DNA from: Sceloporus undulatus
Taxonomy: Eukaryota; Chordata; Lepidosauria; Squamata; Phrynosomatidae
Length of the DNA: 64,000 nucleotides
Assembly (NCBI RefSeq): GCF_019175285.1
Contig: NC_056523.1
Span: forward strand, 181,773,496-181,837,495
Reading direction: 5' to 3'
Shown: in pieces, positions 43,176-54,150 of the stretch
How the letters are laid out: every line of letters begins with the position of its first letter
Position numbering within the stretch: the stretch's first letter is position 1
Notes under the pieces: generated by a model
The model's database searches: none
What the model was told of the DNA's origin: nothing
Seen by the model: only the letters and a program-made list of their open reading frames with translations
Translations under genes and position numbers: made by a program

Positions 43176-44157
43176 TCAATGCAACCCTGAAACCAACACA
43201 GCCCTCCCGAAAGCTGCATCTCGGATGGCCCTGGTGTCCAACCTATAGTGCTTAATAAAAGTCAGAGGTTGGGACCAGACAGCAGCCTTGCAGACATCCT
43301 CCAAAGGAATCCCCGACAGGAATGCAGAGGATGCTGCCATTGACCTTGTGGAATGGGACCGAACCCTGCCAGGGAGAGGCTTGCCTAACAGTTCATAGCA
43401 GAGGTGGATGGTACCAGCCACCCATTTGCACAACCTCTGCGCAGACACAGGCAACCCTTTCTTCGGTTCCGAGTAGCATTGGAAAAGTCTCTCGGACCGA
43501 CTTGAGGCAGCAGTTCTGTCCAGGTAAAATGCCAGTGCTCTCCTGACATCAAGAGAGTGTAGGCGTCTCTCCTCATCCGACGTCGGGTTGGATGCGAGAG
43601 TGGGCAACACAATGTCCTGGCACATGTGGAAAGCAGACACAACCTTCGGCAAGAAGGTGATGTCCGTACGGAGGACCACTTTGTCCTTGTGGAACCTCAG
43701 GAATGGCTGGTCCCTCCGTAAAGCACAGAGTTCGCCCGCACGGCGGGCAGAGGTGATGGCCACAAGAAAAGCGGTTTTCCAAGTCAACAGTCTCGTCTGC
43801 TGTGGCCATCGGTTCAAAGGGCTTGGATTGGAGAGCGGACAGTACCGACACAGGAGGATACAGGTTGGCACAACCCTTCAGGAACCCCTTCACCAAGGGG
43901 TCTTTGAAGAAAGAAACCCTCCCCCCGAACTGGTATTTGGCACAAATGGCAGACAGGTAGCATTTGATGGATGTGAGGGACAGCCCTCCATCCAAAAGTG
44001 CCATCAAAAACTCCAGCACCACTGGAGTGGACACCTGTGCAGGAGACAAGCCCTTTTGGTCAAGGAAGAGGCAAAATCTCCTCCATTTAAGGGCATAAGA
44101 GCGCTGGGTGGAAGGTTTCCTCGCAGCCAGGATCACCGTCCTCACTGCCTCCGGCAA
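43176..44157 (-). other. DIRS tyrosine recombinase region (fossil)
   Basis: The N-terminal SAM-like part (STQRSYALKWRRFCLFLD) and the catalytic part with ITSARRAGELCALR and the RSHSTRSMAASSAF box, followed by the tyrosine motif IKHYRLD, identify a tyrosine recombinase of the DIRS type. In this family it replaces the integrase and joins a circular DNA intermediate to the genome. Part of the element at 42271-48728. Confidence 0.88.
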
Positions 44158-44162
44158 GGCAG

Positions 44163-45962
44163 TCAGGGCCGAATCCTCCAGGCTACCAGCGGCAGTCTCT
44201 CGATGTCGGGGTGGAGAATTCGTCCGTCCTGGATCGACAGCAGGTCCGGGCGAGGATTGGAAGGAGGAAGCATCTCCTGGAGAGGTGGAGAAGGGATGCG
44301 AACCACGGCTGTCTCGGCCACCACGGGGTGATCAGGATCGCATTCGAGCGGTCCGTTGTCATCTTGGACACCACTCTGATGATGAGAGGGAACGGAGGGA
44401 AGGCGTAGAGGAGCTCCCCCGTCCAGAGGAAAGCGAATGCGTCTCCGAGGGATCCGTCCAATCGCTTCCTGGAGCAGAACTGGGGACAGTGGCTGTTCCA
44501 CCTGGTCGCGAAGAGGTTGATCCGGGGGGTTCCCCACCGATCGAAGAGGTCGCTGACCGTCTCGGGATGGAGCCTCCACTCGTGGCACACCGAAGGAGAT
44601 CTGCTGAGGTGATCTGCCAGCTCGTTGTCCTCCCCGGGAAGGTGAATCGCCTGGAGGAGGACGCGCCTCTGGATGCACCAGTCCCAGATGTGGAGCGTGA
44701 GGTCGAGCAGGGTCCTGGATCTGGTACCACCTTGTTTGTTGATGTAGTACATCACGGTGGTGTTGTCCGTCCTCAGGAGGACCACTCTTCCTGTGACAGC
44801 AAACTCGAACACCCTCAAAGCCTTCTCCACTGCGAGCATCTCCAAAGCGTTGATGTGGAGGAGCTTGTCTTGTGCGGACCACCTGTCTTTGATGACGAGA
44901 TCGAGCAGGTGGGCATCCCTCCAGGGATGCATCGGTTGTCAGAGTCAGTTGTGCCTGAGGCTGATGAAAAGGCATCCCGGTGCAGACGTTGGAGCTGTCT
45001 AGCCACCATCTGAGGGAAGCGGCCACCGGTCTTGGTACCGTGAGCCACGGAGAGAAGACGGAGAGGAACCAGGATTGGAGAGGTCGAAGACGAAGTCTTG
45101 CCCAGGGAGTGACGAATGCCGTCGATGCCATGTGGCCCAGGGTGACTTGGACGTCTCTGGCTCTCACCCTTCTGTGGGAGATGCACGGCCTGAGGGACGT
45201 TGTCAGGGCCTGAAACCGGTCCGGAGGGAGGAAGGCTAGGCAGTTTTCGGAGTTGAGGATGGCCCCGATGAACTTGACCTGCCTGGTCGGTGTGAAGTGG
45301 GACTTTTCCATGTTGACGACCAGCCCGAGGGAGTCCAAAAGGTGCAAGGCGAATGAGACTGCTTCCTGCAGCTCGTCTTGGAATTCGTCCAGGTAGGGAA
45401 AGACCATGAAGCCCTTCTGATGAAGGTATGCCACCACTGGTGCCATGCACTTTGTGAAGACTCGTGGAGCCGTGGCCAAGCCGAAGGGAAGCACGTTGTA
45501 GTGGTACGCGGTGGAGCCGACAGCGAAGGCGAGGAATCTCCGGTGGGACTCTCGGATCCCGATGTGGAAGTAGGCGTCCTTCAGGTCGACGGTCGCGAAC
45601 CACAGGCCCTGGTGGAGCAGAGGCAGAATGGAAGCCAAGGTTACCATTCGAAAACGGCGGTAGTCCAGAAACAAGTTCAATTGTCTCAAGTCCAGGATGG
45701 GCCTGATGCCCCCATCCGCTTTCGGTACCGTGAAGTACCTGGAGAAAAAGGCCCGAGAACATTGGTCGGGTGGCAAAGGGGAGATTGCCCCTTTACCAAG
45801 CAAGGTGCGCACTTCGTCGAGAAGGGTGTCCAAGGGGGGAGTGGACATGAAGGCTCCAGTTGGAGGGAGCTCTTGGAACTCGAGGGCATAACCCCTGCGG
45901 ACGATGTTGAGAACCCACGAGTCCGATGTTATAGAGGCCCAGGTGTTAACATAGGGCCTCAA
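44163..45962 (-). other. DIRS reverse transcriptase-RNase H region (fossil)
   Basis: Reverse transcriptase blocks FTVPKADGGIRPILDLRQLN, TVDLKDAYFHIGI and YHYNVLPFGLATAPRVFTK are followed by an RNase H-like part (INALEMLAVEKALRVF, LLRTDNTTVMYYINKQGG) and a C-terminal block INLFATRWNSH...LLYAFPPFPLI. A FATR.N...PPF block follows RNase H in many vertebrate DIRS elements, where a methyltransferase-like domain has been described; equating it with that domain is my inference. Part of the element at 42271-48728. Confidence 0.88.
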
Positions 45963-46013
45963 AATGTCCAGGAAGAAGAGGGGTGAAGGAGAGACGAAGC
46001 GCGCTGTGTCCCT

Positions 46014-48391
46014 TCAGGCTCTCTTCTTCCCCTGGTCGGTGTCCTGCCGGCGGGACTTGCGGTACCGAGGCGGGAAGTTGCGACGGCCAGAGGAGGAGGA
46101 AGACTGCGAGGGGAAGCGGTGTCTCTGGGAGCCCTGCTGCTGGGACTGCCGATCCCGGGGGAAGGTCCCCTGTGACTGACCTTGCGGCTGCCACGGGCGC
46201 TGACGCTTCCGGAACGGAGAAGCCGGTGCTGAGGACATGCCGTGCTTTTTCGCCGCCGCCTTCATCCTAAACTTGCGGTTCCGGCGGTCGTTGGTCTCGG
46301 CGTGGAAGAGCCCGGTCCCGTCGAGCGGCATGTCCTCGATGGCCGCCCTGACCGTAGGGTTGAGGTCGGAGGCCCTCAACCAGGCGTGGCGTTGAAGTGC
46401 CATGGATGCTGACATGGCCCTCCCGGAGCAGTCCGCCATATTCCTGGAAGTAGTGATTAGCCAACTTCCAATGGAATGGGCCTCGTCCCTGATCTCCACC
46501 AGCTGCCTCTGGATGTCATCTGGGATGTCCGGGACGAGGGGGGAGATCCGTTCCATGAGGGTCTGGATGTAGGTCCCCATGCAGGCGGTGTAGTTGGCAG
46601 CCTTGACCCCAAGAGCCGATGCCGAGTAGACCTTCTTGGCCAGTCCGTCCACCTTCTTCGCCTCCCGGTCGACAGGGGAGGTGGCCTGCTTCGGGACGAA
46701 GCTGTGTTGGGCTCCCTCCACGATGGCAGAGTTCGGCCTGGAGTGGTCGGCCAACCAAGGGCAACTCGCCGGAGGCGGATCCTATAGAGCGAATCCACCT
46801 TGCGGGAGGGTGCCGACAGGGTGGCCGGAGAGTCCCAGGACCTCTTCACGATGGTCTGGAGAGAGGGAAGGAGAGGCAGGCACGGCGGAGTAGGCACCCG
46901 TCCGTGCACACGACGCTCAACCGGGTCCTCGGCGTCGTCTTCCGCGGAAGCGAGCTCGATGTCGAGGGCCCTCGCCATCTTAACGACGTGCTCGGTAAAG
47001 GACCGGACGTCGTCCGATGGGGAAGACGGCTCTGGGTTGTGCATCCTCTGGGGGGAGGCTGGGTCCGAGAGGACATCCTCATCCGAGGGTGCCTCAGAAG
47101 GAAGCAGCGGCTCGTCTTCGGAGTGCAGGTCGGAGGAGAGAGGGTCCGTCACTCTAACCTGGGATCTCGGGCGGGTTGGAGCGAGGTCAGCTGAAGACCG
47201 GGAGCGCCTGCGGGGTGGAGACGGCGACCTCTCGTAGACCGACACGGTCGGGACCGATCTGGACGGGGTGGCCCGGTCTACGGGATGGGGGTTCAGCCTG
47301 GTGAACTCCCTCATAGCTCTGTCCTCCGAAACAGACACGTAGTACCGGCGCGACTGCGTGTCGAAGAAGAGGTCGGGAACGTCATGCCCGCGGGGCTGGT
47401 CTTCCTCGTCGTTGGTTGCCGGATGGGAGGTCGACCGGTGCTCCGGGGAGCGAGGAAGAACGGTGTCGTCCGTCCCGTGGACAAAGTCCATGGTGGGCAG
47501 AGGCAGTGGAGTGTCCGGTACCGGGGTCCCCCGGTCTACCGGCGTCGGCTCCGGGTCGCGGGGAGCTGCCGAAGCGGAAGCGCGGGCCTGTTTGGACGGG
47601 GAGCGCTTCTTCTCCTTCGCCTTCAGTGGATCGGTGGCGGGCCGATCCTTGGAGGGCTTGGACTTTTTAGGGGCAGGATCACGACCGGGGTTGTCGTGGT
47701 GCCTCTTCTTCCCAGGCCTGGGAAGCTCCTCCGTTGGGAAGAACGGGTTGTCCGGGAGGTCCAGGAGGCCAGCAGCCGCTGCCGACAACGAAGACCTTGG
47801 GGACTTTGCCCCTTCCACAGGCCCAGCCAGCTCCTTAGGCTTCGCATGGCGAGATGCCTTGGAGGATGAAGGCGAGGCGAGGTGGACCTCTGGCTCGGTG
47901 GCCTTCTTCGGACGCGAGCCCTCCGATTTCCCCGCCGGTTTGGAGGTCGGCTCGGTAGCCTCAGTCCCCGACGACTTGTGGGGGCACTTGGAGGGTTTGT
48001 CGGTGGCACTGGGCGGTTTGGAGCCACGGGCCACATCGGAGGTGGTGGAAGGGGTCCCGGCCGGGACACACACCACGCTGGGAATGGCGGCTCTCCCAGA
48101 TCCGACGCTGGACACACTGGCCCGAGAAGAAGAGGCGGGGGGCGCCGAAGGCGGGACAGAAGATGACCGCGAACCTCCCTCTTGCACCTTCCCCAGGGCG
48201 ATCGCCGAAGTGAGCCGGGACTCACGGTTTTTCCGGGCCTGGGAGGAGAGGGATCTGCAGAGCAGGCAGGCCTTGGTGTCATGGTTCTTGCCCAGGCACA
48301 GCAGGCAGGAGGAGTGCGGGTCCTGGACGGGCACCTTGCCCCCGCAAATGTCGCACTTCTTGAAAGGCGCAGGCATTTCCAAAGTCGTCAA
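46014..48391 (-). other. DIRS gag region (fossil)
   Basis: Begins MPAPFKKCDICGGKV with a Cys-rich zinc-binding-like head (C..C, then SSCLLCLGKNHDTKACLLC). A long Ser/Pro/Arg-rich low-complexity section follows, then a more conserved part with ANHYF- and WLRASDLNPTVR-like segments and a basic C-terminus (FRKRQRPWQPQGQSQ). Such a head and a basic tail are usual for DIRS gag, the presumed particle protein. It is the first region of the element, next to its 5' terminal repeat. Confidence 0.8.
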
Positions 48392-48529
48392 AGCCAGTGG
48401 GAGAATCCGTAAACGAGGTCAACAGTCCGAAAGTCCGAAGTTACCAGGGGCGGGAGACAAAGAATGGTCAAGATACAGTCCGAGGTCAAAAATCGAAAGT
48501 GATTCCAAGCAAGCAAAAGTTCCCTGAAG

Positions 48530-48728
48530 CAGCTAGCGCGGCGGAAAAAAGGAACTGGGGAAAAGAGCGGGAAGGCAGGGGCCTTATAACGGGTGGGCGG
48601 AGTTACCGCCAAAAAGTTTCAAAATGTTGCAGAGTTAACTCTGCCCAGTGATTCCAGTAGGTTCCGAGCAGCACTGCGCAGGCGCAGTGAAACCCATTTG
48701 TATGATTCGCAGAGACCACGAAGAAGAA
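48530..48728 (-). repeat. DIRS inverted terminal repeat (element 5' side)
   Basis: Reverse-complementary to 42300-42500 with only a few differences apart from short indels. Ends with CCACGAAGAAGAA. Contains a TATA-like TTATAAGG on the minus strand (about 48581-48589) and the GC palindrome at 48672-48689, suitable for a promoter driving the element from this end. Confidence 0.88.
48581..48590 (-). promoter_or_regulatory. candidate TATA box in the DIRS 5' terminal repeat
   Basis: CGTTATAAGGC on the element's sense strand, upstream of the gag start and followed by a pyrimidine-rich tract. Inferred from position and sequence only. Confidence 0.35.
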
Positions 48729-50727
48729 ACAAAGAGACCTCTTCCCTGAGGCTAAATGCCAACCCTAGACCCAGAATCACAGAAAGGAAGAGAGCCCAAA
48801 CCTTTAGCCACGGAGGCCTATCAGCTTATATTCCTTGAGTGTTCACTTTAACAGCTCTTCCTGAAATTCAGTAATAAATGAGTCAACTCAAAATTATTAC
48901 TAAGAATGGTTTTAATGAACAGTTCTTTTCAATTCTTTCAAATTTTTACAAACAGAAGAGAGAACAAACATAAGTGTTCATAAGAACAGCTTTCTCAGCA
49001 TCTATAACTAAAATGCCAAAAAAAAAAAAAACAATCTACCAAAGCTTATTAAACAAGAAAGCCCTCTGTGGGATGTATTTGAGGGGCTTAATCTTAGCAA
49101 GCAGGCAATTCAATTAAAGACATTCTTCAAATAAACCTTTCATCTTTATTCAACAAAGAATCATGTCTCTTCTACTGATGCAATTGACCCACAGGCCTGT
49201 GAAGTCAGAGAGATGATCAGTAACCAAACTGTGTTTGCCATTTTATTGAATGCAGTTAGAAAAAGAAACAGAGGCTGAGCATTTATCAATGAAATATATT
49301 CAAAATGATCCCCAAGCCCAGTTCATATTTATGGCACTAGCTTTATTATCATGCATGACCAATAACCCTGCTATGTCAGGGTTAAGCATGCAGTTGCCCT
49401 TATGCAACCTTCTAGACAATTCTCACAATTCCTGACCCACTGGCCATGCTAGCTAGTGCTTATGGCAATTGTAGTCCAACATATCTGGAGAGCACCAGGT
49501 CAATTATGGCTCTACTAGAATTTCAGTACCAGCATGAAAAGGCAGGCAGCAGAACAAACCAAAAATGAAGTAAGAGCAGATTCACACAACATTTTAGCCA
49601 GGGAAGTGACTTCCTTTAGAGTTGCTTTTTCATTCAGCAAACTGATAATGGGAAATCATCATATCTTTCACCCATGTCAGCTCTCTACATGTGTGTTCAG
49701 AGATAATCAATGTTGTAACTTGCTCTAGCTGCATCTGTTCACTCCTTGATGTGTCTAAAAAAGTGCCAGACCTACTTAGGGGACAGTACAAACCAGCATG
49801 AAAAGACTGCTTCCAGTCAGCTTGGGGGCATAGCATATGCATGACTCATGCCCCCATGATGCCCAGAAGCTGGCTTCATGCCTGCACAGCAACCGGCTTC
49901 AAGGCACTCAGGTGGCACAGCATTTAGAAGCCACAGACCACTTGAGCACCTTAAAGCCATGGTGGTGCAGAAAAGCCAGCTTTTTGCCAGCACAGAAAGG
50001 AGCGGTTCTTTGTTGCTTCTTTTTGGGCTGGCAAAAAGGCCGTGACGTGTGACTGTCATGGCCTCAATCTGGCTTTTTCAGATTTCGGCAATCTGTTCTG
50101 CCCCAAAGAATCAGGACACTGACTGAAAAAAAAAATTGATAGGTTGGTACATGTCAAATTCTTTCATCCTACCTTTGGTGTCTTCCAGTTGTATGAGCAG
50201 CTCTTAGATGACAAGAATATTTAAGAAGTCTTGAACACATATGTTGGTTCCAACTGCACAGGCCCTTCTCCGGGCATTAGAAGATTTCCAGGAGATGAGA
50301 ACCAGTACAGTACTAAAGGAAAGGGACACAAAAGCTGCTCCTGCCAGTTATATATTCCTTTCAATGTTTTCTATCAAATAGGATCTGCTTATATAGAAGT
50401 AGCCCTCCCTGTCCACCTCTCAATGTACATGACTGAAATTTTAGGGTGGGTGTCAGCATCTTTTTCACTTCTGGAAATAAAGTATCAAGATCCAGTGTGC
50501 CTTTATATTAAGCCATCAATAATAGCCACAGGTCCACAATACTGCAGGTGCTGTATTCAAACTTCTTGTCCAGAGAACAATTTATCATTAAATGTTATTC
50601 CTCAACCTATACCACAAAGGGATATGAGCAACTTATGGCAGGGTGATTCAGGTGAATAAAGAGAGTTAGAGAGGGAACGAGCAGGAAAAGAAAGGATCTG
50701 ACTGCAGAGGAAACAAAACCTGATATA
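48729..50727. other. no gene; minor repeat scraps
   Basis: 49430-49500 (ACTGGCCATGCTAGCTAG... AATTGTAGTCCAACATATCTGG) is a common lizard repeat scrap. 49815-50075 has hAT-MITE-like words (GGGCTGGCAAAAAGGCCGTG). An open frame of about 140 codons at 50231-50659 has no recognisable motif. No exon supported. Confidence 0.4.
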
Positions 50728-50938
50728 GGCTGCATCCGCACTTCAAAAATAATTCAATTTGACAGCACTTTAACTGTTATTGTATTCTGGGAACTGTAGT
50801 TTTGTGCATTTAGCTTTCTCTATCAGAGAGCTCTGGTGCCAAAACAAACTACAATTTCCACAATGCCATAGCATTGAGCCATGCAGTTAAACTAGTGATG
50901 TCAACCTAGATTATTTCTACAGTATGGATGGCCTCTAA
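50728..50938. mobile_element. palindromic MITE
   Basis: AGGCTGCATCCGCACTTCAA...GACAGCACTTTAACTG and its mirror ATAGCATTGAGCCATGCAGT...TTATTTCTACAGTATGGATG. Family of 15806 and 25058. Confidence 0.7.
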
Positions 50939-51081
50939 ATATACCATTTCTCATGTTGTTTAAAGATATAAGACAGAATTTAGTACCTCAAGTGGCATTA
51001 GGGGATGCTGGAACAGAAGTGCCTAACAACATGGTGATTCAATCCTTTAAACAAACACAGAATAACACTGCTTTTAAACAT

Positions 51082-51125
<44 letters not shown>

Positions 51126-52413
51126 CCTTTTGAATTGTAAAGTATTTTGGTTGTGTGCAAAAAACTGACCACTCCATCACATCAAAGGTTGTATCCTGAA
51201 CCTCCATAGAGGCAGTTAATGATATCCATCAACTAGGAATTTATCCTGCTTGTCTTTTAAGGACATGTCTACTTCACTCGTTTTTTCTTTTTTTAGGGAA
51301 CCCTTTGTAATATAAGGCTCATTCTGTTCTGGTAAATAGGCAAACCAAAAATAGTAAAATAAAAATTGCAAATTACTACAACTATTTTAAATCACAACCT
51401 TGGAACTGTAGCACTAGTTTTGTTTGTGTGCTGAGAACTGATCCCATCATTTAGTCACCACAGTAAGGATGTATCCTAAAACCTTTTACCAAGAGGTTAG
51501 ACGTACCCCATCAAACTGTAATTTCTTTTTTTTTTATCTATGGCTTTTGTAAAAACACTGTCTACTTCAACCAAACTTTTAAAGGAGGAGTTCCTGATGT
51601 ATAATGCCTACTAACTAAAATAGTATAGGTAACCATACTGTTAACTGCTACATTTAGGATTAAGAACTTGGATTTTTAGGGCTTGTTTAGTTTTACAAAC
51701 CCCCAAAAGAACACAAATTTAGTCCAAGACTCTCTGCTGGCATCTCAGTATTTTTGTTAGATTAGATAATGAGCACTTGATAGCCACTGGAAAGGATGGT
51801 TTCTGTCGTGGTCTTCAATTTCCAGCATCTGCAATTAAATTGAAAGCAAGCAATTTTAGTCCTCAAAATAGAAGTCATGATAATCAATGTGCAAAAAGTG
51901 TCAGGCCAAAGAGTTTCATAAGTCTACTAATGTGGAGGCCATTATCTCAAGACATTACCACCAACCTTTAAAAAGTTAGCTTGCTCTCAGAAACAAAATG
52001 GGCAAAATGCTTTTCTGATAGATTAAAAACCAGAACCACGAACAAATTCAGTGTTTATCTTGTCTTTGTTATGCTTTAAAGGCCAACATAGTGAAGCTAC
52101 TGTATTTATTTTTAATAATATTAAAATATCAATATCCAACCTTATAACACAGGATCTCAGGACAGTGTACTTTTTTGTCATGCAGGAAAATAGGAAATTG
52201 CATAAGAGTTTTGAAGTCCTTTTGAACAACAGGAGTTCTGTCAAACCAGCCTTCCAATTAACTCTAGGTCAGGGTGGGAATCACACGTGCCAAATGTTGT
52301 TGGACTGCAAGTCCCATTATTCCTGACCATTGAATATACTGACTAGGGAAGGACTGCAATCTTAACTGGATATACAAAACAGCAGCCCTTTGGACAAGTC
52401 TTAAGAGGAGGCA
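50939..52413. other. no gene; (CA)n only
   Basis: Apart from the (CA)n at 51083-51122 and a repeat scrap at 52268-52330 (TTGTTGGACTGCAAGTCCCA), nothing recognised. A/T-rich, unique-looking. Confidence 0.4.
51083..51122. repeat. (CA)n microsatellite
   Basis: About 20 uninterrupted CA units. Confidence 0.95.
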
Positions 52414-52421
52414 GCCTATCA

Positions 52422-53603
52422 CAGGGGTAGGCAACCCCCCGCCCGTGGGGCACATCCGGCCCGGCGAGGTGGCGGGACTGGCCCCAGCACGGTCCTGCCG
52501 CCGCCGCGGTGCCAATTCCCTGGTTGGGGCACGGATTTTGCCTTGGCTGCGAGCCGGGCGGCGCTCCTCCTCCTCCATGCGCTCCCGCAGCGGCCACCCA
52601 CCTCCTCCTCCCCCACCTCCTTTCCTTTGGGTGCTGTGCGGCTGCACAGTCCGCCCTCTTCCTCCTCCTCCACGGCCCACCTACCTCCTCCTCCTCCGTG
52701 TTGGGCCGCGGGCACTTCCGCTGCCCCTGTGCGCGCCCTTGCAGGGCTGTGCACAGGGTTAAGGAGGTGGGTGCCCGTTTACAGTATTTATTTTGGTTAA
52801 GTGTGCTGTTTTTAAAGTGCATTTTTTCCAATATTTATTTTAATTATATGTGTTTTTAAAGTGCATTTTTTCCAGTATTTATTTTAATTAAATGTGTTTT
52901 TAAAGTGCATTTTCCCCCAGTATTTATTTTAATTACATGTGTTTTTAAAGTGCATTTTTTCCAGTATTCTGCTTTAATAATGATAGTGGTGATGATGATA
53001 TCAGTCAGTTTCTGAGACATGCACTCTTTCTGAAGGTGAGACAATGTGACTTTCCAAAGTGCATTTCTGTGTATTTTCAGTGCTTTTAATGCTAAAAGGT
53101 CCGCTTTAACAATGATAGTGATTTCGGCCCCTTGGAGCCAGTTCGGCCGAAGGAAGGGGCCGAGGAGGAGAGGGCAGGCACACACCTCCTCCTCCCCACG
53201 AGGCTTTGGCAGCCCTGAGGTGTCCTTCGGAGGACACCTCAGGCCTGGCAAAGCCCCGAGGACAGGAGCAGGGGCCATGCGCCTGTTGCTCCTGCCCCTC
53301 ACGGGCCCTTACTAGTCTCCCCAGCTGTCTCTGAGAGGCAGCTGGGGGCCAAAGGAGGGCAGGAGGAGCAGGTGTGCGCCTGTCACCCCCTCTCCCAATC
53401 CCCCCCCCCACTTCTAGCGGTCTCTCAGACAGCTGGAGGTCGGGAAAGGGAGCAGAGAAAGCCTCGCCTCTGGAGGGTGGAAGCTCCACCCTCGGCATGC
53501 GGCTCCGCCCCCGGAGGGTGGAAGCCCCCCCCCCAGCTTCAGCCCCCCAGTTGTCTGAGGGACAGCAACCTGGCCCCTGGCTCAAAAAGGTTGCTTACCC
53601 CTG
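52422..53603 (+). mobile_element. hAT-type non-autonomous transposon (1182 bp)
   Basis: Ends CAGGGGTAGGCAACC and, reversed, CAGGGGTAAGCAACC, flanked by an exact 8-bp duplication GCCTATCA (52414-52421 and 53604-53611). Ends and duplication length are classic hAT. The interior is GC-rich (GGCCCGGCGAGGTGGCGGGA) with a minisatellite at about 52816-52970 (44-bp unit with GTGCATTTTTTCCAG...TTTTAATTA) and GCCCCTTGGAGCCAGTTC. No transposase is visible; open frames arise from CCTCCT repeats. A broken relative is at 29836-30303. Confidence 0.88.
52816..52970. repeat. 44-bp minisatellite inside the hAT element
   Basis: Three to four tandem units containing GTGCATTTTTTCCAGTATTT and TTAATTAAATGTGTTTTTAA, differing at a few positions. 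Confidence 0.75.
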
Positions 53604-53607
53604 GCCT

Positions 53608-53651
<44 letters not shown>
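53608..53651. repeat. (ATC)n microsatellite
   Basis: About 14 ATC units starting in the hAT target duplication (GCCTATCATCATC...). Confidence 0.95.
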
Positions 53652-53654
<3 letters not shown>

Positions 53655-54150
53655 GATCCTGCTTTTCTCCCAAAATTGGGACTACAAGTGGCTTACAATT
53701 TAAAGCACAGTACAATTAAAAAATATGAAAGTGACCATTAAAACATAATTAAATTAGTACAATATTAAACTGATCACTTGTTTTAAAAACAAACAAACAG
53801 AAAAAGCACTTAAAACAGAACAACATGCCCAAGACATTCTTTGTTTTAAAATTCTGTTTTGAATTAAAAAAAAGTCTTACCCTGCCGATGGAAGGACAAG
53901 GAGAGGGCCATTCTGGCCTCTCTGGAAAGGGAGTTCCAGAGTCTAGGGAGCAGCCACTGAGAAGGCCCCTCTCTTGTGTCCCCACCAACCATGCTGTGAT
54001 GATGATGGGACTGAGAAAGGAGCCACTCCGGATGATCTCAGAGCCCAATCTGGCTCATACAGGGAGATGTGGTCTGCCAAATAGCCTGGATCTGAGCCAC
54101 ATAGGGGCTTATAGGTTATAACCTACTTTGATAGACCACAGGCAAAGCTG
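53652..54150 (+). mobile_element. dispersed squamate repeat ('panel' type, long form)
   Basis: CCCAAAATTGGGACTACAAG, AGTGGCTTACAATTTAAAGC, then CCTCTCTGGAAAGGGAGTTC, ACTGAGAAGGCCCCTCTCTT, CCGGATGATCTCAGAGCCCA and ACATAGGGGCTTATAGG. This ordered text is common in lizard genomes. The apparent protein (GHSGLSGKGVPESREQ...) is not a gene. Family name not known to me. Confidence 0.5.

Larger units (their letters stand above)
42271..48728 (-). mobile_element. DIRS-family tyrosine-recombinase retrotransposon (fossil)
   Basis: About 6.2 kb plus a nested 252-bp MITE. It has the hallmarks of DIRS rather than LTR elements: inverted terminal repeats at both ends, an internal complementary region next to one of them, no target duplication, and a tyrosine recombinase region instead of a DDE integrase. 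In element order the parts are terminal repeat, gag region, reverse transcriptase-RNase H region, recombinase region, internal complementary region and terminal repeat. The two terminal repeats are nearly identical where they overlap and long stretches remain open, so it is a young copy. It looks structurally whole, with about three apparent breaks, some perhaps sequencing error or frame changes natural to the family. It lies on the same strand as ITGA5. Confidence 0.92.

Noticed and set aside
44108-48527. Long plus-strand frames of 190-390 codons
   Set aside because: Antisense shadows of the GC-rich gag and reverse transcriptase regions of the DIRS element.
42271-48728. Ngaro-type element
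   Set aside because: Ngaro has split direct repeats; here the termini are inverted and an internal complementary region is present, so DIRS proper.
52264-53585. Proline- and arginine-rich frames on both strands
   Set aside because: They lie wholly in a hAT element with 8-bp duplications, and CCTCCT repeats generate them.
53825-54121. 98-codon frame GHSGLSGKGVPESREQ...
   Set aside because: The underlying DNA is a dispersed lizard repeat, not a gene.
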